NCBI RefSeq assembly: GCF_001280065.1 | Contig: NZ_LGEA01000130.1 | Span: forward strand, 1-13,455 | DNA length: 13,455 nucleotides | Reading direction: 5' to 3' | Source of the DNA: Streptomyces sp. NRRL B-1140 | GTDB lineage: Bacteria > Actinomycetota > Actinomycetes > Streptomycetales > Streptomycetaceae | In this document: positions 5,549 to 12,844 of the stretch, one piece after another | How positions within the stretch are numbered: the first letter of the stretch is position 1 | How the letters are laid out: each line of letters starts with the position of its first letter | The notes under the pieces: generated by a model | What the model was told of the DNA's origin: nothing | What the model saw: the letters and a program-made list of their open reading frames with translations, nothing else | The model's database searches: none | Translations under genes and position numbers: made by a program

Positions 5549-6766
5549 TCAGGGCATCGTCACCCGGAAGCGGGCGCCCGCGTCCGTCTCCAGCCAGGCC
5601 AGGGCCATGACCAGCCGGGCTGCGTCGTTCGGTCGGGACAGCTTCAGCCCGGTCGCCTCTTCCACAGCCTGCAGGCGATTGCCCACCGTGTTCCGGTGAC
5701 GGTAGGTGCGTGCGGCCACCTCGGCGACCGAGCCCAGGTCGAAGTACCAGCGCAGGGTCTCGACGATGCTGTCGCTGTCGCGCAGTTCGAGCAGTGGGCG
5801 CAGCACGCCGGCGGCCATCGCACCGGTGAGCTCCTCCTGCGCCGACATGACCGCCCCGATCCAGTGGCCCTCCACGTGCCGCACTCCGGGCTGCGCGGAG
5901 CTGCGGATCGCGGCACGTGCGAACCGGATGCCCCGCGCCGTCAGCGCCAGGCCGGGGACTTCCGCGACGCCGCAGCGCCACGGGGCGAACGGCCGGAGCA
6001 TGGCAAGCATGGCCTCTTCATCGCGCCGTCCGTGACAGATGATGCCGAGGAGTTCGTCACCCATCCATCCGAAGTGACGGATCAGGCCGCCCCGGCGCAG
6101 CGCTTCGTCGACCTGGGACACAGCCGGGTCTCCGGTGGGAACGGATTCGACCACGACCACGGTCAGGGCGACGTTCTCGGGGAAGCCCAGCAGCGTGGAG
6201 GCCTCGGCGACCGTGGAGGGATCCTGCTCCCCTTCCAGGACCAGGCGGCTGAAGGCGCGGTTGCGCACCTCCGTACGACGGCTCGCCAGGTCGCGCTCGG
6301 TGCGGCGGTAGGCGTCGACGACCTCGACGCTGTTGGCGTCCGTCGCCTCCCAGACGCGGATGAGCCCGTCGAGGAAGTCGGGATCGGCGCTGATGCCACG
6401 CGCCCGCCCCTCGGCGAGCACGGCCTCCCACAGGGTCCTGAGGTCCAGTTGGAAGGAGTGCATCAGAGCGGTCAGGGGGAACCCCTGCTCCGCTCGCTCG
6501 CGTCCCACGTCCTCGGTGGCGCGCGAGACCGCCCGGGGCAGGGGGTCGCCGGCCAGCCGGGTCAGGGCGAGTTCGAGGGTCCGTCGCATCCCCTCCCGCT
6601 TCCGGACCGGGTCCCAGCCGGCCGACGCGTAGGCGGGCTCCTCGGCTTCCAACTGTTCCAGAGCATGCGAGGTCAGTTCGTCGAGCCGTTCCTCGAGGAG
6701 CCGGCGCGCGATCGCCTGCACGGCGTCGTGACGGGCCCCGCCCTGACGGCGTCCCGGGCCGCTCAC
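5549..6766 (-). CDS. PucR-family transcriptional regulator
   Basis: A 405-residue PucR/CdaR-type regulator. Residues about 15-175 form a helical N-terminal sensor domain with the pattern AEQGFPLTALMHSF (92-105). Residues about 185-310 form the GGDEF-like middle domain. The C-terminal PucR helix-turn-helix is at 346-372 (VAEVAARTYRHRNTVGNRL). It starts at GTG 6766, with GAGG about 8 nt upstream. PucR proteins usually control nearby genes for use of purines, amino acids, amines or similar nitrogen compounds, mostly as activators responding to a pathway ligand. The gene is framed by two inverted promoter modules that face the HAD gene and the kinase/phospho-lyase gene, which makes these its likely targets. 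No terminator was recognised directly after the stop codon. Confidence 0.92.
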   Translation of the reverse strand: MSGPGRRQGGARHDAVQAIARRLLEERLDELTSHALEQLEAEEPAYASAGWDPVRKREGMRRTLELALTRLAGDPLPRAVSRATEDVGRERAEQGFPLTALMHSFQLDLRTLWEAVLAEGRARGISADPDFLDGLIRVWEATDANSVEVVDAYRRTERDLASRRTEVRNRAFSRLVLEGEQDPSTVAEASTLLGFPENVALTVVVVESVPTGDPAVSQVDEALRRGGLIRHFGWMGDELLGIICHGRRDEEAMLAMLRPFAPWRCGVAEVPGLALTARGIRFARAAIRSSAQPGVRHVEGHWIGAVMSAQEELTGAMAAGVLRPLLELRDSDSIVETLRWYFDLGSVAEVAARTYRHRNTVGNRLQAVEEATGLKLSRPNDAARLVMALAWLETDAGARFRVTMP

Positions 6767-6807
6767 CAGGACCGCCTCGCCCGACGACAGTCCTCGTCGG
6801 AGGGGGT

Positions 6808-6907
6808 TCCCTGACAGTAGTTGTGCACAGGCACAAAATACGCCGTCGATGTCGCGGCCTCGCGTCCCTTGTTGCCGGTTTCTCCGCGGTGTTTCACTGA
6901 CGCATCA
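6808..6907 (+). repeat. Right copy of ~100-bp inverted module flanking the PucR gene
   Basis: Reverse-complement partner of 5416-5516. It begins about 42 nt upstream of the PucR GTG, so it sits in the divergent control region between PucR (minus) and the kinase/phospho-lyase gene (plus). Its promoter-like elements are in its left end and its conserved leader part (invariant GTCCCTTGTTGCCGG, then TTCACTGACGCATCA) points rightward. Confidence 0.85.
6811..6839 (+). promoter_or_regulatory. Putative promoter and PucR operator toward kinase/phospho-lyase gene
   Basis: CTGACA (6811-6816) and CAAAAT (6834-6839) are spaced 17 nt. The perfect dyad TTGTGC-ACAG-GCACAA (6821-6836) lies in the spacer. These elements are identical to those of the left module (where the spacer is 18 nt). 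The dyad is close enough to the PucR start to allow autoregulation. The promoter is about 610 nt from the likely start of the large gene, which is unusually far. Confidence 0.5.
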
Positions 6908-7447
6908 CCTCGGGCTGGAGTGGGCTCGTGACATGACCACGCACTTGGAGCAGCTGTGGCACTTCCCTAAGCACTCGATCCCCCGTCCGTCACCTCGAGC
7001 AGGCGCTGCCGGGGGTCGCCGTTCCCCGGGGCAGTGTCAGCGGCTCGCCAGGCGGGGCGGGATCGAGATCACCCAGGAATCCACCAGAGATTACGCCGAG
7101 CCCAAGGCGAGGGTCGAGGGCCATGAGGGCATCGATGGACCCCGCCGAGGCGTTGGCGCGGTGTGCTCGCCTCTCACGTCATCCGGGACGTCATGACCGC
7201 CGGCCGGGACTTGCCGGTCGTCGACTCCTCCGAGATCTGTGCAGCCCGTGAAGCGTCGAGACACAGCCGCGGCAGCCCTGCCCGCCTCCCCCAGGAACCG
7301 CATCGACCGGACCGTCCGGGAGCCGGCTGTCAGCGCCGGGCCGAGCTCCGGCACGGGTGGCGGCGGAGGCCGGCGACGACCTGAGCGTCGTGGCGCAGGC
7401 CCACGGTGAGTGATGAGCGACCTGACGACAAGAGAGAGAACGAACCG
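6908..7447. other. 540-nt region without a recognised gene; possible decayed coding sequence
   Basis: No complete gene is supported between the right module and the large plus-strand gene. One stretch (about 7166-7237, plus) has G or C at nearly every third position and decodes to HVIRDVMTAGRDLPVVDSSE. This resembles pieces of CBS domains (DVMT, LPVVD), but the codon quality collapses right after it and no start is present. A second, weaker stretch is at about 7040-7130. They may be remnants of a lost gene. No hairpin terminator or clear second promoter was identified. Confidence 0.35.
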
Positions 7448-10400
7448 ATGACCTCAGTGACCACCACCGGCCAGGACGGAACGACCACCCCCGGTCACAC
7501 CGGCCAACTGCCGGGCCCGCTCCTCGATCACGTGCTGCGGCAGTCCTTCGGACTCGAGGGATACGTCCAGCACTCACTGGGAGGGGAGGTCGACCAGAAC
7601 GTCCGCATCACCGGCAAGGACGGCATGCGCTACTTCGTGCGGGTCACCCGCGCGGAGCCGGACTCTGCCGACGTTCTCTGGCAGAACTCGCTCCTCCGTC
7701 ATCTGGCCTCCACCGTTCCCGGCCTTCCGGTGCCACGGCTGGTTCCGACACGCGAGGGGCAGTTCCTTGCCACAGTCGTCCACGAGGGCCGAACGCACGT
7801 AGTCCGCGTGATGAGCTGGATCGAGGGCCGGGTCCTGGCGGATCTCGACCACCACCCCGCGGCGCTTCTGCGCCGGCTCGGAGAAGCCGCTGGGCGGTTG
7901 AGCCTCGGACTGTCCAGCGTGGAGCCACCGGTGGGCCTGGAACCGCACGACTGGGACATGCGCCGGGCCGCTGAGATCGTCGAGGCGTCGCTGCACGCCG
8001 TACAGGACGCGGACCGGTGGGAGACGGTGCGCACGATCATGGTCTGGTACGCCGATCTCCTGCCGACATGGGACCGACTGCCGCGGAGCGTCGTACACCA
8101 GGATCTCAATGACGCCAACGTCCTGGCCGACGCCGACGAGGACGGGGTGCTGCGGATCTCGGGCATCGTCGACCTGGGCGACTCGCTCTACGGTGTGCGC
8201 GCGGCGGAGGTGGCGATCGCGGCAGGCTACGCCATGCTCCGCAAGGCCGACCCGCTCGCCGCTGCGGCCGAAGTCGTGGCCGGCTTCCACTCGGTGCTTC
8301 CCCTGACGGCTGAGGAACTGGCGGCTGTCTATCCGTTGGCCGCCGCCCGGCTCTGTATGAACGCCGTGACGTGGACGCGCCGGGTCGCCGAGAACGACAC
8401 GCCGTACGGGCGGACCCGCATGCAACACACCTGGCCGGCGATCGCGCAGGTGGCCGAGGTTTGCCCCGACGTCGCCGAAGCGACGTTCCGGGTCGCGTGT
8501 GGGCTCCCCCCGACACGGGAGCAGCGGAGTCTGGAAGAGGTCTTGGCAGAGGCGGCCGCAGACGGTGCCCCGCACGCACCGGCTCCGCGACTGCTCGACC
8601 TGCGACCGGCGAGTGATCTCTACGACGAAGTCGACTGGCTCGACGCGAAGGCGGTGCGCGCGAGCGTCGACGACGTCCTCGACGGACGAAGGCGACGCGG
8701 CTATGTGCCCCACCTCAGCGCATCGCTGCTCCTGGGGGGCCGGCGCCGCCCGGGAGCCGACGAGCCCGCGACGGTTCAGGTCGGCGGCTCACTGATCGTG
8801 GCCGACGGCGAGGAGGTTGCCGGCCCGCTGTCCGGCGTCGTCGAGGCCCGCGGTGGCGCCGGGATGCCGTTGGTACTGCGACACGGGGTCGCGGGGCGGG
8901 AGTTCTGGACGTGCTGGTGGGGACTCGACGACACGCCCCCCGTTGGGGCGTCGGTCCCGGCCGGGGCGCCGTTGGGACGCGCCGGCGCGAGCGAGGAGAC
9001 GGACCCGCTCGGGCCCTGCGTCCAGGTACAGGTCCACCGCACCGCGCGGATGGCCACGTGGCCGCCGCCTCGTGTCGTGCCGCCCTCCGCACGACAGGTG
9101 TGGAGCCACCTGTCACCCGACCCGGCCCGGCTCCTCGGGCTCACCGAATCCCCCGCCGCGGCCCCCACCATCGACGACGTCGTCTCGGTGCGCCGTCGCC
9201 ACATCGCTCGCTCCCAGCGCAACTACTACCGCACCCCGATGAACCTCGTGCGTGGGCGGGGCGTGTGGTTCCACGACGAGGACGGACTGGCCTATCTGGA
9301 CTCGCTGAACAACGTCACCCACGTCGGCCATGCCGAGCCACGCGTGACGGCCGCCGCCGTCCGGCAGATGCGCAAGCTCAACACCAACAGCCGTTTCGTC
9401 TACCCGCAGATCGCCAGTTACGTGCAGAAGCTGGTGGCCACGCTGCCCGACCCGCTCGAGGTCGTCTTCCTCGTGTGCACGGGCAGCGAGGCGAACGACC
9501 TGGCGCTCCGGATCGCCCGCCAGGTGACAGGTCGTCAGCACATCGTCAACATCGACGGCGCGTACCACGGAAACACCGGCGTGGTGACCGGGATCAGCCC
9601 GAACCGTTACAAGGGTCCCGGCGGCGCCGGTGCACCCGCGACCACCCACGAGGTCGTCATACCGGACCGCTACCGCAGTACCTACGGGTACGACGACGCG
9701 GACGCCGGTGTGAAGTACGCACGCGACGCCGCGGCCGTCATCGAGCGGATCACGGCAGACGGCCGGCCTCCGGCCGCCTTCATCGCCGAGTCCCTGATGG
9801 GATCGGGCGGGAACATCGTGTTCCCCGACGGCTACCTCGATGGCGTGTTCGCTGCTGCACGGCGGGCGGGCGCGCTGTGCATCTCCGACGAGGTCCAGGT
9901 GGGGGTCGGACGACTCGGGCCCTGGTGGGGGTTCGAACTCCAGGGGGTGGTACCGGACATCGTCACGATGGGCAAGCCACTCGGGAACGGGCATCCCCTC
10001 GCGGCGGTGGTCACGACGCGGGAGATCGCCGACGCGTTCGACACGGGCATGAAGTACTTCAACACCTTCGGCGGCAACCCGGTCTCCTGCGCGATCGGCG
10101 AGGCCGTGCTGGACATCGTCGAGCAGGACGGGCTGAGGGAGAACGCCGTGCGCGTGGGCGGGTACTTCGCCCGGTCGCTGCGCGAGCTCCAGCAGCGCCA
10201 ACCGCTCATCGGTGACGTGCGGGCGGAAGGGCTCTACCTCGGCGTCGAACTCGTCCGCAACCGCACCACCAAGACGCCGGCCACCGAGCAGGCCTTCATG
10301 GTCACCGAGCTCATGAAGGAGCGAGGCGTCATCGTCTTCCCCAATGGCGTGCACGACAACGTACTGAAGATCAAACCGCCCATGACCTTCCGCCGCGAGC

Positions 10401-10474
10401 ACGTGGATCTCTACGTCGACGTGCTGGACGAGGTCCTGTCCCTGCCCGAGTTGCGCTCGGCCGTTCAGTCCTGA
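7448..10474 (+). CDS. Three-domain kinase / M23-like / class-III PLP phospho-lyase fusion
   Basis: A 1008-residue fusion (from ATG 7448). Residues about 20-370 form an APH/choline-kinase-fold kinase (HQDLNDANVL at 217-226, DLGD at 242-245). Residues about 440-556 resemble an M23/LytM beta domain but lack its zinc ligands. Residues about 576-998 form a class-III PLP enzyme with CTGSEAND at 677-684, SDEVQVG near 814, PLP lysine Lys843 in TMGKPLGNGHP, then YFNTFGGNPVSC and VLKIKPPM. The last two motifs and TMGKP-GNGHP closely match human ETNPPL and PHYKPL, which eliminate ammonia and phosphate from phosphoethanolamine and 5-phosphohydroxylysine. Human HYKK is an APH-type hydroxylysine kinase, and bacterial kinase/phospho-lyase fusions were part of the reasoning that identified these enzymes. 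The likely reaction is therefore phosphorylation of a hydroxy-amine followed by elimination to an aldehyde. The substrate is unknown. ATG 7448 is preferred to GTG 7406 because AGAGAG stands just upstream and the extra 14 residues lie outside the kinase fold. Its last 10 nt overlap the convergent phosphatase gene. Confidence 0.9.
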   Translation: MTSVTTTGQDGTTTPGHTGQLPGPLLDHVLRQSFGLEGYVQHSLGGEVDQNVRITGKDGMRYFVRVTRAEPDSADVLWQNSLLRHLASTVPGLPVPRLVPTREGQFLATVVHEGRTHVVRVMSWIEGRVLADLDHHPAALLRRLGEAAGRLSLGLSSVEPPVGLEPHDWDMRRAAEIVEASLHAVQDADRWETVRTIMVWYADLLPTWDRLPRSVVHQDLNDANVLADADEDGVLRISGIVDLGDSLYGVRAAEVAIAAGYAMLRKADPLAAAAEVVAGFHSVLPLTAEELAAVYPLAAARLCMNAVTWTRRVAENDTPYGRTRMQHTWPAIAQVAEVCPDVAEATFRVACGLPPTREQRSLEEVLAEAAADGAPHAPAPRLLDLRPASDLYDEVDWLDAKAVRASVDDVLDGRRRRGYVPHLSASLLLGGRRRPGADEPATVQVGGSLIVADGEEVAGPLSGVVEARGGAGMPLVLRHGVAGREFWTCWWGLDDTPPVGASVPAGAPLGRAGASEETDPLGPCVQVQVHRTARMATWPPPRVVPPSARQVWSHLSPDPARLLGLTESPAAAPTIDDVVSVRRRHIARSQRNYYRTPMNLVRGRGVWFHDEDGLAYLDSLNNVTHVGHAEPRVTAAAVRQMRKLNTNSRFVYPQIASYVQKLVATLPDPLEVVFLVCTGSEANDLALRIARQVTGRQHIVNIDGAYHGNTGVVTGISPNRYKGPGGAGAPATTHEVVIPDRYRSTYGYDDADAGVKYARDAAAVIERITADGRPPAAFIAESLMGSGGNIVFPDGYLDGVFAAARRAGALCISDEVQVGVGRLGPWWGFELQGVVPDIVTMGKPLGNGHPLAAVVTTREIADAFDTGMKYFNTFGGNPVSCAIGEAVLDIVEQDGLRENAVRVGGYFARSLRELQQRQPLIGDVRAEGLYLGVELVRNRTTKTPATEQAFMVTELMKERGVIVFPNGVHDNVLKIKPPMTFRREHVDLYVDVLDEVLSLPELRSAVQS

Positions 10475-12708
10475 GAAGTGCCGTGCGGTCTTGCATGTGC
10501 GGGCGCCGGCTGAACGACGGAGGCCTGGCCCGTGGGCCCGGCGTGCTTCTCCGTGCCCAGCTCGGCCCAGACCGTCTTGCCCTGCCGGGCGTGGCGCGTT
10601 CCCCAACGCTCGGCGAGCTGGGCGACAAGGAGCAGGCCGCGTCCGCCCTCGTCGGACGCGCGGGCCCGGCGCAGGTGGGGAGTGGTGCCGCCGGCGTCGG
10701 ACACCTCGCACAGGAGGGACTGGTCACGGATGAGGCGCAGGCGGATCGGGGGCCTGCCGTGGCGGATGGCGTTGGTGACCAGTTCGCTGACCACCAGCTC
10801 GGTGATGAAGTCGAGGTCCCCCAGTCCCCAGGACGACAGCTGCCGGACGGCGCTCGAACGAGCCTGAGCGACGGATGCCGGGTCCGCGTCCATGTCCCAC
10901 ACTGCGACCTGGTGGTCCCCCAGGGTGCGGGCGCGGGCCAGCAGCAGGGCAACGTCGTCGTGAGGTCGGCCTGTGGGCAGCAAGGCCTGGAGCACGGTGT
11001 CGCAGGCGGCCTCCAGGGAGGCGGAGGGTTGCGCGAGGACGAGGCGCAGGAGAGTGAGGCCCGCCTCGATGTCGCGGTCGCGGGCTTCGAGCAGGCCGTC
11101 GGTGTACAGGGCGAGGAGGCTGCCTTCGGGCAGGTCGACCTCCGCCGCCTCGAACGGCAGGCCCCCCAGGCCCAGCGGCGGGCCGGGTGGCAGTTCCAGG
11201 AAGTCGACGGTTCCGTCGCCGCTCACCATGGCGGGCAGCATGTGCCCCGCGCGGGCCAGTGAGCACCGGCCGTCGACGGGGTCGTAGACGGCGTACAGGC
11301 ACGTGGCGCCGATGTCCCCGGCCCCTTCCGTCTGGTCGGCCGAGGCTTCGGCGGACAGACGGATGACCACGTCGTCCAGGTGCGTCAGCAGCTCTTCGGG
11401 CGGCAGGTCGATGTCGGCGAGGGTACGCACCGCGGTGCGCAGGCGCCCCATCGTGGCGGCGGCGTGAATGCCGTGGCCCACCACATCGCCCACGACCAGG
11501 GCGACCCTGGCTCCGGACAGCGGGATCACGTCGTACCAGTCGCCGCCCACACCGGCCTGGGCACCGGCGGGCAGGTAGCGGCAGGCGACATCGACGGCGG
11601 ACTGCTCCGCCGTACGCCGTGGCAGCAGGCTGCGCTGGAGGGTGAGGGCCGTGGCACGGGCGTATGTGTAGCGGCGGGCGTTGTCGATGGCCACGGCCGC
11701 CCTGGCTGCGATCTCCTGGGCGAGGAACAGGTCCTCGTCGTCGAAGGGAACCGGGTCCCGGTGACGGCAGAACCGCGCGACGCCGAGAGTGGCGCCGCGG
11801 GCGCTCAGCGGCACCACCAGCGTCGAGCGGGCAGGATGGGTGCCGAAGCCGTCGGCCGGGTCCGTCGGCGTCGTCGTGTGCCGGGAGGGCCGGCCGGTGG
11901 CCAGGGCGCGAGCCGTGACCGATCCGTCCGCGCAGGTGTGAACCGCCCCCAGCCCGACCGTCGGCTCCGGGCCGCCTTGCGCCGACGACGCGTGGGCGAC
12001 CCGGCGCAGTTCGAGCGGGCCCGGCGCCGGACCGCCGTGCCCCTGGACCATGGCGTCGAGCAGGTCGACGGTGACCAGGTCGGCGAAGTGGTCGAGGGCG
12101 AGGTCCGCCAGTTCCTGGGAGGTGCGAGCGATGTCCAGGGTGGTCCCTATGCGCAGACCGGCCTCGTTCACCAAGGACAGCCGCCATCGCAGTCGCCGGT
12201 CCCGCTCCTCCTGGAACGCCGTGACACCCTGCTCGGACGCGTCGTCGACGTATCCGTTCGCCATCGCGATCAGGAGGCGCGATGCCGCGCTGACCAACTC
12301 CGCGTCCTTCGTCAGCCGAGGCATCTCGGCGAGCAGTCTGTCCAGGACGACACCCTGACCGAACCGGAAGGCCCGCGACAACGCTGTGACCGGCACGCCG
12401 TGCCGGGCCAGCCGACGCGCGCGTTCCAGCTCGGCGGCCGGCGGATCTATCTCGCTCGGCTCGATGCCGTACTCCAGGCCGGCCAGCACGCCGACAACAT
12501 GCTCGGTGATGTTCTCGGACGTCATGCGGACGAGATCCGGGTTGCTCCACAGTTCGGGAACCTCACGCCGCAGGCACCGCACCACGTCGGCGATCACCTC
12601 GTCGGCCAACGGCCCGAGGTCCCCGGCGACGCGCGACACAAGGCTGGCGGCCGTGTACTCCACACTCTCGACGGTACGCCGAACGGGAGGCTCCTGAATG
12701 TCGGGCAT
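10465..12708 (-). CDS. SpoIIE/RsbU-type PP2C phosphatase with GAF and RsbW-like HATPase domains
   Basis: A 747-residue cytoplasmic signalling protein. Residues about 30-170 are a helical domain (RRLARHGVPVTALSRAF at 98-114) of the RsbRD/PucR N-terminal kind. Residues about 185-345 form a GAF domain. Residues about 355-592 form a SpoIIE-type PP2C phosphatase with the metal-binding motifs GGDWYD (388-393), GDVVGHG (407-413), TDGL (536-539) and HDDVALL (583-589). Residues about 605-718 form an RsbW-like ATPase with N-box SELVTNAIRHG (Asn646), SDAGG (670-674) and GGRGLLL (688-694). In this family the phosphatase dephosphorylates an anti-anti-sigma factor and the kinase phosphorylates one, so both activities sit in one chain. 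No sigma or anti-sigma-antagonist gene is nearby. The start at ATG 12708 is fixed by AGGAGG 6 nt upstream; an upstream in-frame ATG (12771) lacks this. No transmembrane segment is seen. The C-terminal 30 residues are low-complexity. Confidence 0.93.
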   Translation of the reverse strand: MPDIQEPPVRRTVESVEYTAASLVSRVAGDLGPLADEVIADVVRCLRREVPELWSNPDLVRMTSENITEHVVGVLAGLEYGIEPSEIDPPAAELERARRLARHGVPVTALSRAFRFGQGVVLDRLLAEMPRLTKDAELVSAASRLLIAMANGYVDDASEQGVTAFQEERDRRLRWRLSLVNEAGLRIGTTLDIARTSQELADLALDHFADLVTVDLLDAMVQGHGGPAPGPLELRRVAHASSAQGGPEPTVGLGAVHTCADGSVTARALATGRPSRHTTTPTDPADGFGTHPARSTLVVPLSARGATLGVARFCRHRDPVPFDDEDLFLAQEIAARAAVAIDNARRYTYARATALTLQRSLLPRRTAEQSAVDVACRYLPAGAQAGVGGDWYDVIPLSGARVALVVGDVVGHGIHAAATMGRLRTAVRTLADIDLPPEELLTHLDDVVIRLSAEASADQTEGAGDIGATCLYAVYDPVDGRCSLARAGHMLPAMVSGDGTVDFLELPPGPPLGLGGLPFEAAEVDLPEGSLLALYTDGLLEARDRDIEAGLTLLRLVLAQPSASLEAACDTVLQALLPTGRPHDDVALLLARARTLGDHQVAVWDMDADPASVAQARSSAVRQLSSWGLGDLDFITELVVSELVTNAIRHGRPPIRLRLIRDQSLLCEVSDAGGTTPHLRRARASDEGGRGLLLVAQLAERWGTRHARQGKTVWAELGTEKHAGPTGQASVVQPAPAHARPHGTSQD

Positions 12709-12844
12709 CGACAGCCTCCTGCTCGACGCGATGCAGGGTGGCGTAGCCGGAGCCGGGCGTCCCGACATCACGGGCGAGATCCATGATGTGGCCGCCTGCG
12801 ACGGCCCGCCGATCAGGCGCCAGGAAAGGGGCGGGCACGCTCAT
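12563..12844 (-). CDS. Possible small coupled ORF (93 aa), uncertain
   Basis: An ATG at 12844 overlaps the monooxygenase stop codon as ATGA and has GAGGAG about 9 nt upstream, the usual layout for coupled translation. The product would begin MSVPAPFLAPDRRAVAGG. Its first ~45 codons lie in the gap before the phosphatase gene and have fair codon use. The remainder runs out of frame through the phosphatase start, where codon use becomes poor. It resembles no family I know and may be a chance ORF or a leader that couples the two genes. Confidence 0.25.
   Translation of the reverse strand: MSVPAPFLAPDRRAVAGGHIMDLARDVGTPGSGYATLHRVEQEAVDARHSGASRSAYRRECGVHGRQPCVARRRGPRAVGRRGDRRRGAVPAA

Noticed and set aside
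3909..5981. A 690-residue minus-strand ORF
   Set aside because: It crosses the HAD gene, the PucR 3' end and the second IclR gene in shadow frames, with no recognisable domain and low-complexity composition.
5396..6814. A 472-residue plus-strand ORF opposite PucR
   Set aside because: It is the antisense of a clear PucR gene, and its length is explained by the scarcity of stop codons in GC-rich DNA.
5416..6907. Insertion sequence with ~100-bp terminal inverted repeats
   Set aside because: No transposase and no target-site duplication were seen, and the enclosed gene is a normal PucR regulator. Duplicated promoter modules explain the repeats better, though an inverting cassette is not excluded.
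7163..7384. A functional CBS-domain protein
   Set aside because: Only about 20 residues look CBS-like, codon use fails immediately after them, and there is no ribosome site.
9113..10711. A 532-residue minus-strand ORF opposite the phospho-lyase
   Set aside because: It lies antisense to conserved PLP-enzyme motifs and has no motif of its own.
12709..12771. Upstream ATG (12771) as start of the phosphatase
   Set aside because: AGGAGG 6 nt before ATG 12708 is a far better initiation site, and the extra 21 residues add no domain.
11380..12786. A 468-residue plus-strand ORF opposite the phosphatase
   Set aside because: Antisense shadow of well-conserved PP2C and GAF coding sequence.
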